Source of the DNA: Chitinispirillales bacterium
GTDB lineage: Bacteria > Fibrobacterota > Chitinivibrionia > Chitinivibrionales > Chitinispirillaceae
Assembly (NCBI GenBank): GCA_031286265.1
Contig: JAITUP010000122.1
Location: forward strand, 1-38,971
Direction: 5' to 3'
DNA length: 38,971 nt
The stretch's first letter is position 1, and every line of letters starts with the position of its first letter. The translations under genes and the position numbers were made by a program. Below, piece by piece: positions 33,487 to 38,971 of this stretch. The notes under the pieces are model-generated. The model ran no database searches. It saw only the letters and a list, made by a program, of their open reading frames with translations, and had not been told where the DNA came from.

Positions 33487-35481
33487 TTAGAAAAAGAACG
33501 TTAAGGCCACGCCGGTAAGCCCCGCCACCGACATCGCGTACAGCGCGTTGCGCCAAAATACGGCGGCGTTTATGTCATCCCTCAACTCCCTGACGCCATC
33601 AAGCGTTTGCGCCCTGTTAGTGCCGTCGAGCATGACTTCTCCATCCCAGTCTCTGTATTCCTCGTTCAAACTCTCCGCTCTCGAATTCATGAATAACCCG
33701 CCAGCCAGCCCGCCAGCGGCAACCACGCCACCCGTTATACGCAACGTCAGCATTAGCGGACTTAGCTTCATGGCTGCCAATGTTTGGTCCTCACGAATTC
33801 TTCTTATTTCAATTCCGCACAAGTTAAACAACTCTTCCGCCTCGGGTATCGTATCAAGACCTCTCAACACATCCGGTATCCTTCTGCAACCGCGCTCACC
33901 CTCGTTGAAGAGTAAGCGTGCGTAGCTTATGGATACCTCGGTATCGGAGAAACGTCTGTCCAAAAACAGCGAGTACGCGTCCTTGGCCTTGTCTGACATG
34001 CCGAGACGCTCGTATATTCCGCCGGCAGTTTTCAGCCTGCCGCTGTTTCCGTGCATGGAAATTCTGAACATATTGACATAGGCGTCCGCCCTTGCCTGCT
34101 CGTTTCCGGTGCGTTCGTGTATGCCCGCTATAATCCGCCACGCAGCCTCGTTGGCCTGCCTCGCGCCCATACTCCGCATCAGCATTTCTATCGCCCTCGT
34201 TTCCTGCCCCGGTATCGCCGCGTATGCCGATCCGATCTCAAAGAGCTGTTCATCATCAAGCACAAACCCACTCTGCTCGGCACGTGACAGGTAACCCTCG
34301 CTATCGGCGATTCTGTTCCTTTGTATGCTCAACACCGCCAACTGGAAAAATACGCGCCCGTCGGCGTTACCGGATTCGAGAATTGTGTTGTATGTGGAAA
34401 ACGCGCGCTCCAGATCGCCCTGCGCCTGATGTATCATCGCTACCTCGATATTCGCGGGGATGTTCAGCGCGGGGACCGCCGCCGCTATTCCCGCCGCCCT
34501 CATCGCGTCCGGGAAGCGCTCCGCGCCGCGCATGAATTCCGCCATGCGCAACTGCAACGCCGGGTGATTGCCGGACCTGCTCAGTACTATTTCGAGGTGT
34601 GAAATCGCTCTGTTAAAATTCTCGGCACGGCCGGCGAGGAGCGCCGCGCCGTACTGGAGCCCAAGTAACCCTGAGTTCCTGTTTATCAACCGCTCCACAG
34701 ACGCATACACCGTCGCCGCGGCTTCGCTTGTAAACTGCTCCTCCTGAGCGAGCGCGTTTCCAAAGCCTTCCTGCACCCTCTGATCTCTACCCCAAAGCCC
34801 GACGCTCATGCCCGGCGCGGTCATAGCCCCCGGATCCATCGCCGCGGCGATACCCTGCACCCCGGAGTTCATGCCGTTTTCAAAATCGTTGTGGTGGAGT
34901 TCCACCGTACCTCTCACGACCGTGGCGTTTTCGGCGATCCAAAAAAGTTCCATGGAATAGTTCGTCCTGCGACCGTCTCTGTTCGGCTGGTATTCCTGAA
35001 ACAGTAAGTGAGTGGCGCCAAGCTTTCTTGCCGCCTCAATATAGTGCTGGCGACCGAACCGTCTTGTAAAATCACGCGAGTTGGGCAAGACGCTATTGAC
35101 CTGCTCCATAGTGAACACGTGTGTACGCGGGAAAGACGATATCTTGTAGTATGTGTGGAGTTCTCCAAGCGCGGCTATCCACTGCGTCCTGGTTTCGGGC
35201 TCAAACAGCGCGTAGATCGGCCGGCTGATGAGCAATTTGTACTCGCCTTCAAACGGCGGGAGCTCCCGCACGGGCGCGGCCTCCACCGGCGTCGTCGGCT
35301 CCGGTTGGAACGTACCGAAGAGGCGGTCGATGTCATCGTCGACGACGGTGGCACCCGCTGACGGCGCGCTTTCCTCAAGTTCATCGGCGTAAACGAACGC
35401 GCCGAAGCCTATGGCGAGCGCAAAAATAAGCGCGCTCCGAACAATAAACCCTCTTGTCTTTATCACCCGACGCCTCCTCAT
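33487..35481 (-). CDS. TPR-repeat envelope protein with C-terminal TM hairpin, 664 aa
   Basis: Signal peptide; repeated helical pairs; C-terminal MLTLRITGGVVAAGGLAGGLFM...WRNALYAMSVAGLTGVALTFFF. Confidence 0.6.
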   Translation of the reverse strand: MRRRRVIKTRGFIVRSALIFALAIGFGAFVYADELEESAPSAGATVVDDDIDRLFGTFQPEPTTPVEAAPVRELPPFEGEYKLLISRPIYALFEPETRTQWIAALGELHTYYKISSFPRTHVFTMEQVNSVLPNSRDFTRRFGRQHYIEAARKLGATHLLFQEYQPNRDGRRTNYSMELFWIAENATVVRGTVELHHNDFENGMNSGVQGIAAAMDPGAMTAPGMSVGLWGRDQRVQEGFGNALAQEEQFTSEAAATVYASVERLINRNSGLLGLQYGAALLAGRAENFNRAISHLEIVLSRSGNHPALQLRMAEFMRGAERFPDAMRAAGIAAAVPALNIPANIEVAMIHQAQGDLERAFSTYNTILESGNADGRVFFQLAVLSIQRNRIADSEGYLSRAEQSGFVLDDEQLFEIGSAYAAIPGQETRAIEMLMRSMGARQANEAAWRIIAGIHERTGNEQARADAYVNMFRISMHGNSGRLKTAGGIYERLGMSDKAKDAYSLFLDRRFSDTEVSISYARLLFNEGERGCRRIPDVLRGLDTIPEAEELFNLCGIEIRRIREDQTLAAMKLSPLMLTLRITGGVVAAGGLAGGLFMNSRAESLNEEYRDWDGEVMLDGTNRAQTLDGVRELRDDINAAVFWRNALYAMSVAGLTGVALTFFF

Positions 35482-35522
35482 GCGTGTATTTTCCGCTTCC
35501 GTGCGCCTCCCAAGCGGTGCAG

Positions 35523-35574
35523 CCGCGCACAGTGTGTGTAATCAATATACAATGTGCGCGGTTGAACGCGCACA
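35523..35574. promoter_or_regulatory. Inverted GCGCACA motif array upstream of the TPR gene
   Basis: CCGCGCACA (35523-35531)/TGTGCGCGG (35553-35561) plus a third GCGCACA (35568-35574). Confidence 0.4.
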
Positions 35575-35727
35575 ATAATATACAACCCCGCAATACGCAA
35601 AGCCGACCGCCCCCTAAAGACGCAGCAAATCCGGCTCCCTCATATAATGTATAATTGTTTCACACAAATTGCAAGTTTTTTTTTATCTCTTGCGAAAAAA
35701 AATAAATACGCCCGATTTTTACAATTT

Positions 35728-38700
35728 TTACCAATCACCAAAATTAACCTCTTCCGATGCCGTCTGCCCCGTCCGCGGCGCATTCGCCGGAACCTGCGGC
35801 TCCGACGGCGACGGCGTATCGCCGTCACCGTCCAAGTCAAATCCCCAGGCGAACTCCGCCTCCGCTTCCTCTTCTTCCACTATCTCCGGCTCCGCCCTGC
35901 AGTTCTCCGTCGGCGGCGTTACCCGCTTCAAATATGCCTCGTATTGATTGAAAAAGCCGTTCGGAGCCCTCACTCCCGCGGTTTTCAGCAAACCGGATGT
36001 CAAAAATTTGTGCAGCGACTTTCCGTCCCGCGGTCCGGTAAACTGCAAATTGCCCTCACCGATAGAAGCGATGGTAATGTCCCTCACCTCGGACGCCGCG
36101 CCTCTGCCGGCCCCGGGGAGCTTCGAGAGGTCGATGCGGATCACCGCATTCCACATACAGTAGTTCGTGCGCGCCCTGCTCGACGCGTCTACGTTGAACG
36201 GACGCAGGATATCGTCGGACGTACCGCTCTTCGCGAAGTTGGATACCGGCGCGTCTAAATAAAACGCGTCCGGGTCAAACCTGAGCGACGCGTAAACCGG
36301 GTCGGTCTCATCAATTCTATAGGCAACGTCAAAATCTGCCAGCCCGTCCCACCGCGGACCGATCAACCGCTTGTGCAGCCCAAGCAGCGTGGGACGTATA
36401 TTATTGTAATCGGCAAACGGGCGGTAGCGCCTGAGCGTATCGTTGAGCGCGACCGGACGGCCGTTTAGCTCTATGGACTTGATGGCAAGGCTGTTGCGCT
36501 CGTGGGCGCGCTCAATCAACTCATTATTGTATAGCACGTTGAAAAGGTGCATCTGCTCATAAAGCGACATTTCCATAGTCCCGAGCGCCATGGAATACAT
36601 GCTGTCGGAAACCGCTACCCTGCGGGTCCCCTGCATCATACTGTCGACCGGGATACCCGGAACGCGCGCCATTTCCTTAAAAGCCCTCACGCCCGTAACA
36701 TGATCCAGCCGCAACTCGTCGCGGACTCTCGAAAGCGCGCCCACACGGTAGAAATAGTTAACAAGCGGAAACGCGCCCGGCGCGATATCGCCGCCGCGGT
36801 CATAGAGACGTTGGTTTAATCTGTACATAATCTCGAGCGCCAAAATGTTGTTTGACGTGTTGATCAGGTCGAAAACGTACTGGCACCCCTCGAACCTCCG
36901 CCCAAAGTTGCGTACCGTGTATCCCCTCCCCCGCACCGCGCTCTGATCAAACACCACGCCAACCGGCCGACCGCCCTCATAGAGCAGCGTTCTGCTCCAC
37001 GGCACATCGTCCCGCACCTCTCCCTCGTCCGACCAGCGGCTATACGGCCTGAATATGCCGAGATCATAACTCATGGCGTTCATAATCGGCTTGACTAACG
37101 ACGATCCGTTTGGTGTGCGGTTGCGCATGAGGCCGCTCAACCGGGACCCAAGCTTGTCCCTCGAATGATACGCAAGCAACTCCCCGGTTTTCGAGCACAT
37201 TATGGAATAGGCGAAATATTGCCCGTCGACCTGCCTCGGCCTGCGCACATAGTAAAAGACGCTACGGCGGTAGTTATTGCCGCCTGTCCTCGAATAGCGA
37301 ATATTTTCCACAATGGTGTCGCCCGCGGCAAGTGAGGTTACGAAAGGCCGGCCGGGCTCGGAGAAATCGGTCGCGGCGGTCAAGACACGGACATGCCTTA
37401 CGGTATCGCGCGGCACGGCCGCGGAGGTTATGTTATCGCCGTGGCTTCCTATACGCACTTCGTTTACAATAACGGTATCGGGCCCATATCCCCTTTCGTC
37501 CACAAGTTTTTCGAGCATCTTTTGCAGCGGCAGGTCAATCGTCAATTTTATCGTGAGATTCCCTTTGCGCCTGACAAGCGAGTTGGGATCGATGATGTCC
37601 ATCTGCGCGATTTGAGCCGGGCTCGATCCGTTGTGGCGCAGCGTCTGGAGCCAAAATTCGTTCGCCAGATCGACAAGCGGCCCGTGCTCGCCCTCAATGC
37701 GCCTCGGCCTCTGGAATGTAAGCTGCTCAATTTCCTTCAAAACCTTCTCGCGATATTCCTCGCTCCACCCGAGCGCGTCGCCCATGCGCGGCATGTCTAT
37801 TCTGGTCTGCGCGACGATTCTGGGCTTGACGTTGCGGCCCCACTTCACCATACGCGCGAGGTATACGCACTCCGCGTCCGTAAGCTCGTGCAATTCCTTG
37901 CCGAAAAGCCCCCGCGCGATATCCTTGTAGCCGATAAGCCCAAAATCGCTGGTCACCGCGTGGTTCATATAAACTTCGAGAATCTCATCCGGCTGATACT
38001 TCTTCCTGAGCGCGGCGGCCAATTTGAGTTCGCGCGTTTTGCGGTTAACGGTGTTCGACACCTGCCGCTGCCCCGCTTCGTCAAGCCGCGACATAAACAA
38101 TTTCGCGACCTGCTGGGTGATGGTAGACGTACCGCGGGGCGACACCCACCCCCTGTTGTTTACAAAGCGCGGAACGGCAAACACCGTGGCGCGCACAAAA
38201 CTCTTGTATTCAAACCCAAGCTTGTTTTCTCGAAAATTTCTATCCTCGGCGGCAATAAGCGCCGTAACAAGCGTCGGTGGGAACTCATCCATCCGGGCCC
38301 GGTGATGATTGGTATTAATCCGCGTAATCGCGTTGTCGTTGCGATCCGTGATAAGTATCGTATTGGAATATTCGCGCACCTCATTGAGCAGTCTGACCAC
38401 CGCAAGCGACGGGAAGTCGGCGGCCTGCTCCCCACCGGCCGCCCCCCTGCCCCCGGCATCCGCGGCCTCGGCGTCAATAATCCTCCGCGCCTCAAGCTCC
38501 ATCGCCCTGTCCATGAGCACGTCCTGCCACCCCGCCCCATACTCCGTGGAAAGCAATCCGCGGCTTTCGAGGTCGACCAACTTGTTGCCCCAACCGGAAA
38601 AATACCAGTTAAATCCAGCCCAACCAACGAAATAACCGGCAACCGGGCTGACTATCGCGATAATTATCAGTATCAATAAAATTTTAAGCGGTTTTTTCAA
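35728..38700 (-). CDS. Class A penicillin-binding protein (GT51 + transpeptidase), divergent, 990 aa
   Basis: N-terminal TM; AAEDRNFRENKLGFEYKS, GTSTITQQVAKLFMS, ILEVYMN; SxxK = SLVK, SxN = SNN, KSGTSD. Confidence 0.85.
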   Translation of the reverse strand: MKKPLKILLILIIIAIVSPVAGYFVGWAGFNWYFSGWGNKLVDLESRGLLSTEYGAGWQDVLMDRAMELEARRIIDAEAADAGGRGAAGGEQAADFPSLAVVRLLNEVREYSNTILITDRNDNAITRINTNHHRARMDEFPPTLVTALIAAEDRNFRENKLGFEYKSFVRATVFAVPRFVNNRGWVSPRGTSTITQQVAKLFMSRLDEAGQRQVSNTVNRKTRELKLAAALRKKYQPDEILEVYMNHAVTSDFGLIGYKDIARGLFGKELHELTDAECVYLARMVKWGRNVKPRIVAQTRIDMPRMGDALGWSEEYREKVLKEIEQLTFQRPRRIEGEHGPLVDLANEFWLQTLRHNGSSPAQIAQMDIIDPNSLVRRKGNLTIKLTIDLPLQKMLEKLVDERGYGPDTVIVNEVRIGSHGDNITSAAVPRDTVRHVRVLTAATDFSEPGRPFVTSLAAGDTIVENIRYSRTGGNNYRRSVFYYVRRPRQVDGQYFAYSIMCSKTGELLAYHSRDKLGSRLSGLMRNRTPNGSSLVKPIMNAMSYDLGIFRPYSRWSDEGEVRDDVPWSRTLLYEGGRPVGVVFDQSAVRGRGYTVRNFGRRFEGCQYVFDLINTSNNILALEIMYRLNQRLYDRGGDIAPGAFPLVNYFYRVGALSRVRDELRLDHVTGVRAFKEMARVPGIPVDSMMQGTRRVAVSDSMYSMALGTMEMSLYEQMHLFNVLYNNELIERAHERNSLAIKSIELNGRPVALNDTLRRYRPFADYNNIRPTLLGLHKRLIGPRWDGLADFDVAYRIDETDPVYASLRFDPDAFYLDAPVSNFAKSGTSDDILRPFNVDASSRARTNYCMWNAVIRIDLSKLPGAGRGAASEVRDITIASIGEGNLQFTGPRDGKSLHKFLTSGLLKTAGVRAPNGFFNQYEAYLKRVTPPTENCRAEPEIVEEEEAEAEFAWGFDLDGDGDTPSPSEPQVPANAPRTGQTASEEVNFGDW

Positions 38701-38856
38701 CTTTTACTCCGAGATTTTTGGATTTTGATTTCAGGCTTTTGACCTCAGGCTTCAGGCTTCATAGATATGCCCGACCGTAATATAATAAATGCTGCCAATA
38801 TGCAAGCCGTTTTATCTCAAATTTTTCATTTATTAACCCGGCGGTAATTGATCTCG

Positions 38857-38915
38857 ACGTTAAAATCAAAGCCTTTAAAGTCTTTAAAATCAAAATCTTT
38901 AAAATCAAATTCTTT
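38857..38915. repeat. AT-rich imperfect tandem repeat (TTTAAAATCAAA-like)
   Basis: gttaaaatcaaagcctttaaagtctttaaaatcaaaatctttaaaatcaaattctttttt. Confidence 0.6.
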
Positions 38916-38971
38916 TTTGGTGACAGGGGCTCCGCCCCCGTAACGCCCCCATTCTAAAACCTAATACGCTA

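Noticed and set aside
37393-38679. 428-aa plus-strand ORF
   Set aside because: Fully antisense to the class A PBP gene, which has clear catalytic motifs; a GC-rich shadow ORF.
1-38971. CRISPR arrays, tRNA/rRNA genes, transposases
   Set aside because: No regularly spaced repeat array, cloverleaf or transposase-like ORF was recognised by eye.

Overview
The window has two parts. (1) About 1-18050, all on + strand, is the late region of a tailed phage or prophage with podovirus-like organisation. It holds the end of a capsid gene (N4-gp56-like), small head/connector genes, a repeat-containing tail protein, a GGTG-type tail fibre, a radical-SAM enzyme with a SPASM/twitch-like C-terminus, a small Cys-containing ORF, an M15-type peptidase (endolysin), a TM/coiled-coil lysis-type protein, internal-virion-like proteins and a 2741-aa multidomain 'polyvalent'-type protein. 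(2) About 18219-38700, almost all on - strand, is bacterial chromosome: a YbhN-like flippase, GT4 glycosyltransferase, YfhO-like protein, nusB-ribH-ribBA-ribE, a phosphoglucosamine/phosphomannomutase, and an envelope gene cluster (TPR/outer-membrane-like protein, two paralogous beta-helix proteins, a lipoprotein-like Ig protein, a TPR protein and a divergent class A PBP). The most interesting signals are the phage radical-SAM/SPASM-like gene translationally coupled to the tail fibre and followed by a small Cys-containing ORF; a GGDEF (diguanylate-cyclase-like) domain inside the giant phage protein, which also carries an HEIGH metallopeptidase and a candidate toxin-like/LPD domain; and two small ORFs nested in the +1 frame that bracket the GGDEF module. 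No tRNA, CRISPR or transposase was recognised. All functional calls are by motif reading only; no searches were run.
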